This document shows positions 35,001-44,691 of a stretch of 64,000 bases of DNA, piece after piece. The position numbers and the translations under genes are program-made. The stretch lies in NCBI GenBank assembly GCA_965649825.1, contig OZ287700.1, positions 1,426,001-1,490,000 of the forward strand, written 5' to 3'. This DNA comes from Penicillus capitatus. Its lineage: Eukaryota; Chlorophyta. Positions within the stretch are counted from its first letter, which is position 1; each line of letters begins with the position of its first letter. The notes below the pieces were generated by a model. That model saw only the letters and a list, made by a program, of their open reading frames with translations. It was not told where the DNA came from and made no database searches.

Positions 35001-35352
35001 CGACCACCCGCTGTGGACTAAAAGAAAGACAACTCAAATCAACAGAATGCTCTCAGGACACATCCCGACCCTCACCTACCTGCAATCCCGAGGACGAGAA
35101 GTAGACGATGTCCACTGCCGCCTCTGCAGAGAAGCTCCAGAAACCAGAGACCACCTCCTTCGGTGCCCGGCTCTCAGAAAAACAAGAAGGATGTTATTCA
35201 TGGAAGAAGAGCTCACGATCGAAAAATTCGGACCGCTCCTCCAAGAAGCAAAACTCTTCTACTCATTCGACCAATACTGTTCCCACTGCCACCAATACAT
35301 ATTGCAAGAAACAGGGGGTAAGAACAAAACCCCAAACACCAAACACCAATAA
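32068..35352 (+). CDS. LINE ORF2: endonuclease-reverse transcriptase
   Basis: 1094 residues, fully open. The N-terminal exonuclease-endonuclease-phosphatase domain shows INQINLAKS, LISEPP, LGGDANAHSSQW and SDHTLIHWE with its catalytic His. The reverse transcriptase spans roughly residues 470-760: KPGKSGEEAKHYRPITLL, YGFRKNRTT, VDLEGAYDRV, RGLPQGSPVSPILY, the catalytic MYADDIVIY and MKINPDKTQ. A C-terminal CX2CX7HX4C finger lies near residue 1015. It would nick target DNA and prime reverse transcription from the nick. No frameshift or stop is present, so it looks functional. Confidence 0.95.
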   Translation: MMPRASHRDHPYDCQPRTNTQKSKKTIRINQINLAKSPLAWEDLKIQLDRDEIDAVLISEPPKCLQLGRTIPSEYTWTYQQNECTCGAGILYRKNLRVTKPIEDTPRINTIAVKRENNSALWISSFYLQPETLEGLHDVQKVSTEVIKTDSQWILGGDANAHSSQWSQSDNNECGNRMEDWILENNLLVINDPDSEATFSRKSTQDQWLDITLSTQGISRQITEWQVKKEAIPNSDHTLIHWEIDGQDAKLTDLKQRSWAKTNWEEYRDLVQAFLPTLPLSIDSVARLEEQTNLLTKALSTAMKLTTKMVEPKKIPRNWFDQEAQKLHNRLRASKKGTSEHNAIRSEWKELVRNKKLLSFQKFTESTDDHNCWEALRRLSDPKKLKPIHSLTDQNGRTNDPKQMADLLAQRYFPELEPGRRTDEFRQQSSKTRDKYSPTDGKPKRNTWSHREIWEELQRGRRKTSPGPDDIPYQATRACADILTPWLTAIYNAIIDTGHVPRQWKVGKVCNIPKPGKSGEEAKHYRPITLLNCVSKIFETLVTKKISTWAEDKGVLPDSQYGFRKNRTTSMPLGNLTSKIWNSLNRRQKLTSVSVDLEGAYDRVVPSILIERLEEAGLDEDIVRVVWNLLTDREANITIEEENFSYRPERGLPQGSPVSPILYILYSASIPKYIPNSVHINMYADDIVIYKEMTSEKDETQLQEALDGLLRWCDDSGMKINPDKTQTITFRRNRDQTQPHLRLGQHSLQHTETMKYLGITFDERMSFEHHLKEKTRQATQRIHGIRRMARALWGASSHITRRLYQMCIQPLMLYGSEIWITRLNTIRASKMLERIGRLGALTITGLDQTTSAETAMTLAYLQPLSTLATAQLLKSAPQTYKDPKNLIRPLSPPTHCTPEATLRSELERVWQHHHQEKNRRQRPTEDELHQMLKNRDLFEQWYTEYLEEQTNRQWILSNKSQSLKNIGWRRINKEKPWFDHPLWTKRKTTQINRMLSGHIPTLTYLQSRGREVDDVHCRLCREAPETRDHLLRCPALRKTRRMLFMEEELTIEKFGPLLQEAKLFYSFDQYCSHCHQYILQETGGKNKTPNTKHQ

Positions 35353-35552
35353 AAGAAAGAGCATGCAAACAGCAGCCTCGTTAGACCATCGGACTATGAA
35401 AGAGCACCCACAGCGGGAACGAGCAATCTCGGACAAATCAACAATTCTAGTTCTACAAACAATCCCCAATTGACAAAGACACTTCCCTTGTAGCTCCTCA
35501 CAGGAACCGGGTCATATGCCCCAGGCGGTACCCCCTGTGTTGTAACCCAATT

Positions 35553-35568
35553 CATCATCATCATCATC
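35553..35568 (+). repeat. (CAT)n 3' tail of the LINE
   Basis: Five CAT units plus a C end the element, in the place of a poly(A) tail. The last CATC runs into the right target-site duplication, so the exact border is ambiguous by a few bases. Confidence 0.75.
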
Positions 35569-35577
35569 GAGGGGGCG
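35565..35577. repeat. Right target-site duplication of the LINE
   Basis: Identical 13-mer to 30327-30339. After it the XRN1-like sequence resumes at exactly the next base. Confidence 0.85.
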
Positions 35578-36843
35578 TGGAACGACCAGGAGAACAAGCT
35601 CCTGATCCGTCCTTTCAACTACTATCGGATCACGAAGACGATCGGCAGGTTCAAGGGCGTGCAGAAAGAGATCTGACCGGATCAGGCCCTCATCGACGAC
35701 GACTTCAATCACAACTTCGTCCCGAATCACCGTCGCGCTCCGCAGCAGCACCTCTCGTGTGAAACGTGCGATTTCGTGCAGAGAGCAAAGCGAAGAGCTA
35801 CTGCACGTCGACGATCAACAACTACCAGGATGTGAAGTGCTCCTGCGGATCGACAGTCCTGTGGTCACGGCCTGTTCGCGAAAGGACATCCCCTTGGCAG
35901 AAAGGTTCCGCACTGTCGAGCACCATGTCCTGAACTTCGACCGTCGATTGCATCAGGTCCTTCGCTGCCGTTCCCGCCCGGTTTCCCGACACTCGATACC
36001 GTCCTGCAAGTCAGATGGCCGTTCCAACGGCGCGCGACTCAGTGTTCTGTGCAGTTGAAGTGCTGCATGATGCAAATGAAGTGCGACCGCTACGCTCGAC
36101 AGAGTGAGCGCGAGAGTCTTGTCATCGAAGTGTCCGGAGACAGCTACAACTGGCCCGGGGGTGCCAAGAAGGCGATTCTGCGACCAACCGACGGATGAAC
36201 AGATCCCCTGTTCCCTGCGACAGGTGTTTGACAGTCTCAAGGAGCAGGTGGTGTACATCGGCTACCCCTGCAAGACACGTGCCACCGTCATCGGAACCAC
36301 CGATCCATGGGCGACGTGCTACGTCCCTGGCAAGTCCCAGAGATCTCTGTACGGCGGAAACCACACGCGGGAGCATCAGATTCTCTCCACGCAGATGAAG
36401 CAGGACCTCTGGGTCGAAAGCGCGATCAACCCTGGTCGATGTGGTATCCTTCTGCACGTCATCGTCCAAGGAGACCTGAAGGAACGCGAGGTGCACTATC
36501 CTCTCCAGATTCGTCTGGAACGCCTTCGCTCGTTCGATGGTCGTGGAAATTGCTACGCAGCTGACGTTGATTTCGTCCGACGGGGGATTTCTCTCCGCCT
36601 ACCAGTGCTACTTCCCGCCCGAACAGATCGACACGATCTCCGTCGCCCAGACCTACACACGTTTTCGCTTTGGTCCCTTGGCATTGCAGTAATGTCTGTG
36701 CGGGTGTTGGAAATGAGAGCGTGCAGAACGAGATCCAGTCGTCTGTTCTGGGTCCCGTGGTTTCGGAAATGATGCTTTTGCCCGCGGACTCGGTAACTGT
36801 CAATGCCGCCTCGGCCTTGGATTCGAGCTAGACGACGTATATG
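35565..36843 (+). pseudogene. XRN1-like pseudogene, right part
   Basis: Near-identical over about 1.28 kb to 56424-57700 of the intact gene, including noncoding parts, so the duplication was genomic and recent. Differences include a TGA replacing the Trp codon in the segment equal to KEIWPD, and a few small changes. Similarity stops abruptly near tatatggagc (36843), where unrelated sequence begins. Together with 29965-30339 it is the remains of one duplicate, split by the LINE. Confidence 0.85.
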
Positions 36844-37130
36844 GAGCTGACTCTACGCACATCCTGTAGTCTCTGCATTGACTCAGGTCTGTCTCCTACG
36901 TCTGTCTTTCCGCGTGTGCGCGGCCGCGGCGCACGTTTGTCTGAGCATCCCCGTCAATTCACGTGGCAACAGGACCATCGTCTGAAGACGTTCTCGCTTT
37001 CGTACTGCATCGTCCTGTCTTTCTTGCTCGATTAGGAATAGCACCTACGATGCCATTTCCCGACTAAAGCTTTACTTCGAAAAGACCGTCGTCATCTTAC
37101 CGTGTACGGTATTTCATCCGAGCGTGCACT
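36844..37130. other. Intergenic region
   Basis: About 290 bp between the end of the pseudogene and the RRM gene. No coding signal is seen. Confidence 0.4.
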
Positions 37131-37590
37131 ATGGCGCAGGCCGACGTGAGTAGACATGTGGCAAGAAGCCAAGAGAGTCGAACTCGTCGCACAGCATTCG
37201 AGATCACACCTGCAGACAACGAAGTCGTGGAAGAACGACATGAAGACAGTAGCGCTGAACCTGAACCTGAACAACCTTACACACTTCGAGCCGACAAACT
37301 GTAAAATTATTTGGGATGGTTAATACCTCGTGAGAGTTTTTAGCTTGCTCGTGACTCTGGAAGAGGAAGTCACAGAACAGGATATCGCAGAGATGTTCTC
37401 AATGGTCGGCCGAGTGAAGAATGTACACATCGACAGAGATGCAAGGTAAAAAACTCCATTCAACTTAGTATCCTGTTTGATTTGTAGTGGGAGATCATAT
37501 GGAACGGGTGCGGTGACATTCGATTGTGTCGCGGATGCGATGGCGGCCGAACGTCGTTTCTTCGGTTCCAAGTCGACTCCGAGCTTTTGA
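37131..37590 (+). CDS. ALYREF/THO4-like RRM protein (short, 3' end uncertain)
   Basis: Exons 37131-37300, 37344-37445 and 37488-37590 (introns of 43 and 42 nt) close in phase to 124 residues. After an acidic, charged N-terminus comes an RRM of the REF/ALY type: LLVTLEEEVTEQDIAEMF, GRVKNVHIDRDASGRSYGTGAVTF, DCVADAMAAE. Such proteins couple splicing to mRNA export through TREX. The last strand is missing: the frame ends at SKSTPSF. A 20-nt intron option near 37553-37572 would instead continue into LDSELLIMKKAF, which looks more like a finished RRM, and the gene could then run on to about 37920. The Arg/Gly tails of classical ALYREF are not seen. Confidence 0.6.
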
Positions 37591-38225
37591 TTATGAAGAA
37601 AGCCTTTTCACAAAACTGTGTTCGAAGAACAACCGATTTCACATTATCGAGTGGAACAAGGGTAAGTAAGGTTCCTCTTTTATTTCTTGATTCTAATGAT
37701 GATTATGGAGGTCACCTTGGGAGGAGAAGCACCCATCTTTGCAGGCAGTGGTGGAAGCAGTGAATACGATAGCTACAATCTTCGAAGTAGAGATATGCTC
37801 GACGGCATGCCAGCAGATCACACTAACGACGGATCGAATAAACACCTTTGTGAGACAATATTTTTAGTAGGCTCTGTGATGTGCACTTTAATCATCACCA
37901 GAGAAATGCGGTTCCCGTGATTCTGTATTGGAGATGACGCCGTGGAAATCGTTCTCCCATAAGCAACGCGCCTCATCTTCCGTGCGGTGTTTCCGGCTGG
38001 AAGGCTCTGGGCCTCGTGGCATTGACAGATGCAGATGTTAACAAATGGTTGCGTATGAGTTCTGAGTTCAAAACGATAAGATAGCGATGTGCGAATTCCT
38101 GAATCAAAACTAAACAAATGGCACGTTGGACAAAAGATCAATAAATGTTTCCCTTGATCCACTCTCCGCAAAGAATGAATCTCCAACAGCAGACATTGTG
38201 CATCAAATCGAATTCCTTTCATACA
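37591..38225. other. Possible 3' exons of the RRM gene and intergenic DNA
   Basis: Contains an open stretch, 37700-37860, encoding a Gly/Ser/Asp-rich segment (GGEAPIFAGSGGSSEYDS) that could be a C-terminal exon of the RRM gene. No further gene is recognised before the kelch stop. Confidence 0.3.
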
Positions 38226-39001
38226 TTAAGCAATGAATACGTTCGGCTGTTCTGTGTCGAAGTAGACTTGCAGAGTATCGGATTTCTCGCATTCAGAATG
38301 GTCGTCAGCGTCATCGGACGCACACGTGACGTCGCCACCAAAAACATAGACAACTCCGTCCGCATAGGCACACGTTGTTCTGAAAGTGGCGGAGAGCAGC
38401 GGAGCTCGATCAATCCAGACATCTTCAGACATACTGTACTCTTCGACATGATGTGTCGCAACTCCTGTGCGAAGCCCTGCGAACAGCAACCACATACAGA
38501 ACGACATCTCTGCCAGAAAATCGACCTCTGTTATGTGTCTCGCCCCCGACGACGAGGAGACGTTCACGTGGAAGGACGACAATGGCCTTGTCTCCACGGG
38601 TGATTTTCAGCGGAGCTCTCTCCGCCCAGACATCATCCCCCTACACAGAATTCACCAAGGTGTGTGATCGGATCTGTCGGTTGGCACTTAATGGAGAATA
38701 GAATTCGACTTCATCTCTAAAGGCTTCATTGTTCCAAGCTCCAGTCGGATCGTAGTATCCTCCCACCACGATCACTCCTCCGCCAAACGGTGCCGCTTTG
38801 CAATCGCCTCGGCGATATCGCATTGGGAAGCTTCAATTTCACCGTCAAATACATCTTTCTAATGTCATTTTATCACCTCGTATGTCCCACCTGTCTATAT
38901 CAGTCAAATCATCGGCTTCATAAATCCATCGTTTGTGTTCATCCGTGTGCGCATCGTGTGCTATGAGCTGACACGACCGACGCACCCAACGATGCTATCA
39001 T
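38226..39001 (-). CDS. Kelch-repeat protein (gene model incomplete)
   Basis: Minus-strand segments show kelch-motif periodicity: GGGVI VVGGYY with EVEFYSP; VVLPRERLLVVGGETH; a SEDVWIDRAPL ... VYVFGGD block near the C-terminus. Each has the double-Gly and spaced Trp/Tyr pattern of kelch blades, but only about three to four blades are found. Exon joins are unresolved: the frame between blades meets an in-frame TAG near 38657, which needs either a 72-nt intron (38656-38727 region) or an unusually small one of 15 nt. A start at 39001 would overlap the CASTOR start in CATG. Probably a protein-interaction scaffold; function unknown. Confidence 0.5.
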
Positions 39002-41797
39002 GATCTACAGTTCTCTCTTGTCGACGGATCGTCGCTTTTTCTACAGGGACGGTACTGTTCTGCCATCTCTCTGGCCGAGTCAGTGGCGTTGTCGTTCCGT
39101 GAAGAGAACAGGACCTCTGTGTCTCAACAGGACCTCTCCTACCCGACCGCTCTGCGCCACGCTCACGGCAACGTCTGGATGGACCGAGCGGACGGTGCAG
39201 ACCATCAAGACACTGGTTTCTGACGCCCTGAGTTGGTGTCAGCTGTTTCTGCCTTTGGCTCTCTACGCCGGTTTCGCATTACTCTTTCGCCCAGTCTTTG
39301 CGCGTTGTGTTCCCCCGAGTCCGTACGTTCACCAGCATCATGCTGTCTACGCCAGTGTCTCTTCATCCACCAACAGACATCAGCACAGTTGGACAGAGAT
39401 CATGCAGTATCGATTTCAAAAGGTCCGTTCCTAGGAAAGTAAAAGCAGCTTCGAGGCATGTGTGCTGGTGGTTTTTAGATCATGTCCATGCAGATGTTTG
39501 GAAAGCTCTGTGCCGTTGTTCTAGCGGCAACGCCCATTGTGGTGTTTGGAGGCATCGGTTATAAACTCGTCACAGGCCGAAAACTAAATGCAGCTCTCTT
39601 CAAGGCCTACTCCGTCATGAGCGCCATTCCAGGTTGGGAAACGCTTGTTCGTCGGCGAAATAGATGCATCGTGTGCGATGTGACAGGTGCAAGTGCTGTC
39701 GAAGCAGATAACTCGGCAGGATTGTTCCTGTGCAGTCTGATCTTCTTTGCCGGGACGTTTACCGTTGCGGTTACGCTAGGAATCATCTGCAAGGATGTCT
39801 CAACCGCCGTCGACACGGTGCGCAATGGAAACTACCAGATCATTGAGGAAGGACACATGGTCATTCTGAACATCAACGAACGCCTCAGGCCCGTTCTCTC
39901 CCAGGTCATCTTCCTTCACTTGTGCTGTCTGTTCTTATGCAGATCTTTGAGGACAGATCGCGGAGGTTTGTAAGGAACGAGGCAGTTTCCGATGTCCCAT
40001 TGTCATTTTGGATGACAAGGCAAAGGAAGAACTCGATACCATCGTCTCCCATGCCGCAGAAGGCCTCGAGCTTAACATTCTGACCCGCCATGGATGCACA
40101 CACGATATCGCAGATCTCAAAAGAGTGGCTGCCGGGAAAGCGAAATGCGTCATATGGCTCGAACCTGAAGACGACGAGGCAGATCCTTATCATCTTGTCG
40201 CCTCTCATCTGCTCGTGTAGATATCCGTTGCTGCCAGAAGAGCGGCGGCGATTGCCACTTTGAAAGCCCTTGGCTCCGGAGACGATCGTCCTGTGCGTGT
40301 GATCGTGCAGACATCCCAAGATTCGGCAAAGTCCAAGAAACAGTTAACAGACGTCTCCGTCGCTTTCCGCTACCCGCCACTCAAGGAGACAAACAAGCTC
40401 CGTGTGGTGGAAGTCTATGAGGAAGAGAATCTGGATCGGTTTCTTGCACAGTGCGCTCTGCAACCACATCTGAGCGGCATCCTGTCCGATATCTTCCAAC
40501 AGAACGAAGGAAAAGAATTCTACATCACAGCGAAGACAGACTTTGGAGGTCAGACCTACGGCAGCGCACGTCGGCATTTCTACAAAGCTGTCGTGTGCGG
40601 GATCTATTCGCCTGGGCCGAAAACCGGTCGTCTGCACGGCAGCGTCCGTCTGAATCCTCCCGACGATACCGTTCTGCGAAACGATGATGAGCTGGTTGTC
40701 TTGTGCAGTGATCTGTGGCATGCAGAGCCGGAATCCACTCCGTTGCCATCTCCCTCCCCGTGGACTGAGAATGTAGAACGGCATCACAGTGCGTGCTGCC
40801 CCGAGAACGTGGTGGTCCTGTGCTTCGGCGAAGAGGACTTCGCGGACAGCGGATTGGTCGACGCCATCGGCAGATTCGCATCGACGTCCACAAGGGTGAC
40901 CGTCGTGGCTAAGTAAAGCACCGCCCACAATGCTCGTCTTCTCCAGAGAGCACGCGCTTTAGTTCCATCGTTGAGAGGCAAGGGACCAATGGAAGATGTC
41001 ATCTGTCGTACATCGAAGGCAATCCGGCATCCTACAGGACACTGCAGCAACTCAAGAGGAAGAAGATCGATTCCGTCGTGCTGGCAGGACTCGAAGATCT
41101 GCCTCCGAAGGTCGCCGATGCTCAGGTAGACAGTCCATCTCTCTGCGAGGGAGACGAGACGCCTTCTCTGTCGTGCAGCTTCTCTCGACGCTGATTCAGA
41201 TTCAGGAAATGGCGAACGAGTGTTGGGAAGACAAGACGGGCTTCAATGTCGTCAGTCCTGTCAACTTCTCCGAAACGCAGCTCGTCGCGAAGCATCTGAT
41301 CGAAGAAGGCAACAGAACACTGCAAGTGCCCATGCATCTCGACATGATTCTGCCGAAGAATCTCTCGAGCGGCGTCCTTGTGCAAGTAAGTCCGTCAGAA
41401 CCACGGGCGCTGTCCTTCTGAGATTCCTATCAGGTTGCGGGCTATCCTCAATTGGACCTCGTTTTCAAAGAACTCCTCTGCGCAGCTGGCAGCGAAATCT
41501 ACATTCGAAACATGGATGCGTTCCAGCTCGTCGGCAGAGGTCCTGTGAAATGCTACGAAGTCGCCGACATTGCCCGACGACACAACGAGACATTCCTAGG
41601 GTACGTGCGTGCGCCGTTTTCCTCTATGGCCACTCCTTTGCCATGTCTCGTTGCGGCTTGTTGTGTGCAGTGTGCTCAAGAAGGACAATACATTCATAAC
41701 CGCCCCCGACGCCTTCAGCGAACGCGAGTACGCGGCAGATGAGAAACTCGTGGTGCTCGCCGAGAGCATGCATCCGGAGAAGCTCTCTGAAGATTGA
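39000..41797 (+). CDS. CASTOR/POLLUX/DMI1-type ion channel
   Basis: Begins at ATG 39000. Exon 1 (39000-39422) carries a TM helix (WCQLFLPLALYAGFALLF), then a 56-nt intron. The next exon holds CAVVLAATPIVVFGGIGYKL and the pore region ending GLFLCSLIFFAGTFTVAVTLGIICKDVS, followed by the signature EEGHMVILNINERLRPVLSQ. The RCK-like domains follow: IVILDDKAKEELD, GCTHDIADLKRVAAGKAKCVIWL, and C-terminally FKELLCAAGSEIYIRNMDAFQLVG and ESMHPEKLSED. In land plants the family sits in the nuclear envelope (symbiotic calcium spiking) or the plastid envelope. Location here is unknown. Several short introns (for example near 39904-39957, 41389-41434 and 41599-41670) were placed by frame and family pattern. 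Confidence 0.8.
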
Positions 41798-42152
41798 CGG
41801 TTTCCCGATGGTTCCCTGTCCAACGATTTCTTCGATGCTTTCAGTACTATGACCCCTCGCCAACCATCATGATCGGTGCATCGTTCCATCTCGCTTTGAA
41901 AATAGACGATCTCGAGCTGCGATACAAGCCTGACCCCTGCAGCCATTGGTTGCGTGGGGGGATCAAGACGGTTACACTAGACGCCGATAACACGCCATGG
42001 CATGAGGTCCATCTATCCATCCAATCCCGTATAACCCTGAAAATCTCTGTTCTGTTAACTATCATATTTCTTTCAACCGTGTTGTCGCTTCAAGAATTTT
42101 GACGCGCTCCGTCACCGTTTAACAAGTGGAGGCTGAATCTCATCAGCATCAA
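41798..42152. other. Intergenic region
   Basis: 355 bp between the channel stop and the ankyrin gene start. No conserved coding signal is seen. Confidence 0.4.
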
Positions 42153-44064
42153 ATGTCATTCGCGAAGTCTTTGCCCTTTTTGGTGCTCTTCGCCGTTGCC
42201 TCGGCGATGTGTGCACGCGAGGCACCAGAGGATATCGAACACGGGTTTGCTCACCACGGGAGGACAGACTCCCTTCCCGTTTCCAGGATGGACAACGGAC
42301 GTGATGCTCTTCTGGTCGTGTTCTCCTCGTCCCCGAGCAGTCGGCGACTATTACGTGAAGAAGCAAAGGTAGAGAGACATCCATCACACGTGTCGTCGAG
42401 AGAAGGAACCATCCCTGTGTGCCATGCAGACCTTGATTGAAGCGACGCTCTCAGGAGATGTCAAAGCTGTAGAGTCTGCGCTCAGAAATGAGGACACAGA
42501 CATCGAAATGGAAGAAGATAATGGAGTGCGACCGTTGATGGTTGCGGCTCTGGGAGGGAACCTAGCCATCGTTCGACTGCTGATCGAGGCCGGTGCAGAT
42601 ATGGAAGCCAGGGATGATCGGGGGTGGCGAGCACTGCATTTTGCTGCCGGCCGAGGACATGCTTACATTGCCGAGTACCTGGCAGAGCAGAAGGCAAGAA
42701 TAAACGCCAGGAACGACGAGAAGCGCACGCCTCTGATGCTGGCATCGCAGTACGGCCATCTGGCAGTCGTCGGCGCTTTGGTAGGGGCGGGAGCAGATCC
42801 AAACTTAGCGTCAGAAACAGGATTCACGGCGCTTCATCACGCCGCCTTTCGAGGACACAGGAATGTTGTGGAGTTTCTCCTGACGCTCGAGAGCGTCGTC
42901 GTCGATTCGAAGGAGGAGAACGGAGCGACGCCCCTGTACTTGGCGAGCCAAGAAGGGTTTCCGGAAATCGTCCGCCTGTTGGCCAAAGCTGGAGCGAATG
43001 TCAACAAGGCGAGAGGAGACGGATCCACCCCTCTGTTCATTGCTTCGCAGCTGGGACACCTCTCCGTCGTTCACAGCCTGATCGACGCAAAAGCGGACAT
43101 CGAAAAGAGTGAACGTCGCACTGGGGCGACGCCACTCTACATTGCATCGTACGAAGGGCACGGGTCGATCGTGGTTGCCCTCACGGAAGCCGGCGCGGAT
43201 CTCGAAGCGAAGACGTCTCGTGGAATGACACCTCTGCTCGCGGCGATTCAGCAGGGTGCTACGAACGTCGTGGTGCATCTCCTGGAGAGCGGCGCCAGTA
43301 TTGAAGCGCGTTCGAAGAACGGATGGGGTGCTTTGCATGTCGCTGCTGCGAATGGATACATCAGCATTGCGAAGCTCCTTGTCAAACGAGAGATCGACCT
43401 GGAGGCCAAAGAGAACACCGGCCGCACGGCATTGCACTTGGCAGCATCGGCCAACTGGCATCGAATGATTGCTCTGTTGCTGGACAACGGCGCTCAGATT
43501 CACGCCAGGACCGAAAAGGGAGCAACGGCCTTGCACCTCGCTGCCGTCGAAGGGAACACCGAAACGATCGACACGCTCATCGAATTCGGCGCCGATCTCG
43601 AGGCTCGGTCGGGAGATCTCCGCACGACGCCTCTCTTTCTGGCAGTGTATAACAACAACACGGCGGCCGTCAGGCTGCTGATTAAGAAGGGGGCAGATAT
43701 CGATGCCAAGAGACGCAATCGGCAGACGGCCCTCCATCTTGGCATGCTTCGTTCGATCGACGTGGATATCATCAAACTGTTGACGGACCGTGTGCTGGAT
43801 ATAGATCCCAGAGACGAAGAAGGGGATACTCCGTTGGCATACGCAGCAATTTATGGAAATGTCAAAGCGATCAAACTGTTGCTGAAACGAGGAAGTGATC
43901 CTCATCTAGTCAATAAACGAAGATTGGCACCGCGTGACCAAATCTGTGCCTGTCGCAATTTCTCAGAGAACTACGTGGCTTGCGTTGAAGAGAATTGTTC
44001 TTCGGCGGCATCGCGACGACAGATCAGACTTCTTTTTTTGAAAGCGAAGACAAGGACCGAGTAG
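42153..44064 (+). CDS. Signal-peptide protein with about 14 ankyrin repeats
   Basis: Exon 1 (42153-42368) encodes a clear signal peptide (SLPFLVLFAVASAMC, cleavage near CAREA) plus a short linker. After a 61-nt intron exon 2 (42430-44064) encodes about 14 ankyrin repeats, each with a TPLxxA or TALHxA helix start (TALHHAAFRGH, TPLYLASQEG, TALHLAASANW), giving 616 residues. No TM helix follows the repeats. Ankyrin proteins are normally cytosolic, so a secreted or lumenal one is unusual. If translation instead started at the in-frame ATG 42424, just inside the intron, a cytosolic form without the leader would result. The last 40 residues are Cys-rich (ICACRNF ... CVEENC). Confidence 0.75.
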
Positions 44065-44691
44065 AACACTAGAACCGCGATGCCCGGCAGATATGCATGC
44101 ACATCTGATAAACTCCTAGTCCAGTTACCGTCCAATATGAATAGCTTACTGTCGGCATGCGCTTCGGTCACTCTTGTTTTATTTATTCGACAGTCAACAA
44201 TACACGCCAAGCAATAAAATGAGAAGTTGTTCTTGTATGCAGTCTGATCCATCGATTCTCACGATGTGTTGTTTGGGACCACCACTCTTCTCTTTTCTCG
44301 AGCATCAGCTCTCGGGCTGGGCGCAGTGTGTTTCTCTATATTAGTCTTGCAGCCTTGGTGGTTTTGTTCTTAGTCTTGTTACGGTAACTGCAGGAAATAC
44401 TGAACCTTGCCTGCTCTTGATTCGACCCCGTTTTCAAATCGATCACTGTTGCTATGTAATGGCAATCGATCACCCTGACAGCGACGGCCATGTAATATCG
44501 TGGAACAAACTAGACATTGTTTTCGACGCAGACATCTCATTTCTTACATTCTTGACGTCGGCAGCCACACATTCATTAATCTTTGCTTTTCGAATTTGTA
44601 TCGTTCAAGATGGACGCAGTCGATTCTGTTGATCGCTGGCCCATTCACATACCACACAGGTGAGCGAGCACGTCTCTCACACGGATCTCGT
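44065..44691. other. Convergent intergenic region
   Basis: 627 bp between the ankyrin and Lon stops. It includes an AATAAA-like string near 44213. No gene is seen. Confidence 0.45.

Larger units (their letters stand above)
30340..35564 (+). mobile_element. Full-length non-LTR retrotransposon (LINE), APE-type
   Basis: About 5.2 kb, bounded by a perfect 13-bp target-site duplication, with no terminal repeats. It carries two long open frames overlapping by ATGA and a (CAT)n 3' tail. ORF2 has an apurinic-type endonuclease followed by reverse transcriptase. I see no RNase H motif and no poly(A) tail. Features fit the Jockey/R1/I group in the broad sense; the exact clade needs a tree. Intact ORFs, a perfect duplication and an untruncated 5' end indicate a recent insertion and a possibly active family. 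Confidence 0.9.

Noticed and set aside
42811-43905. 364-codon minus-strand ORF
   Set aside because: Antisense to the ankyrin repeats; its repetitive look mirrors theirs and it has no independent family resemblance.
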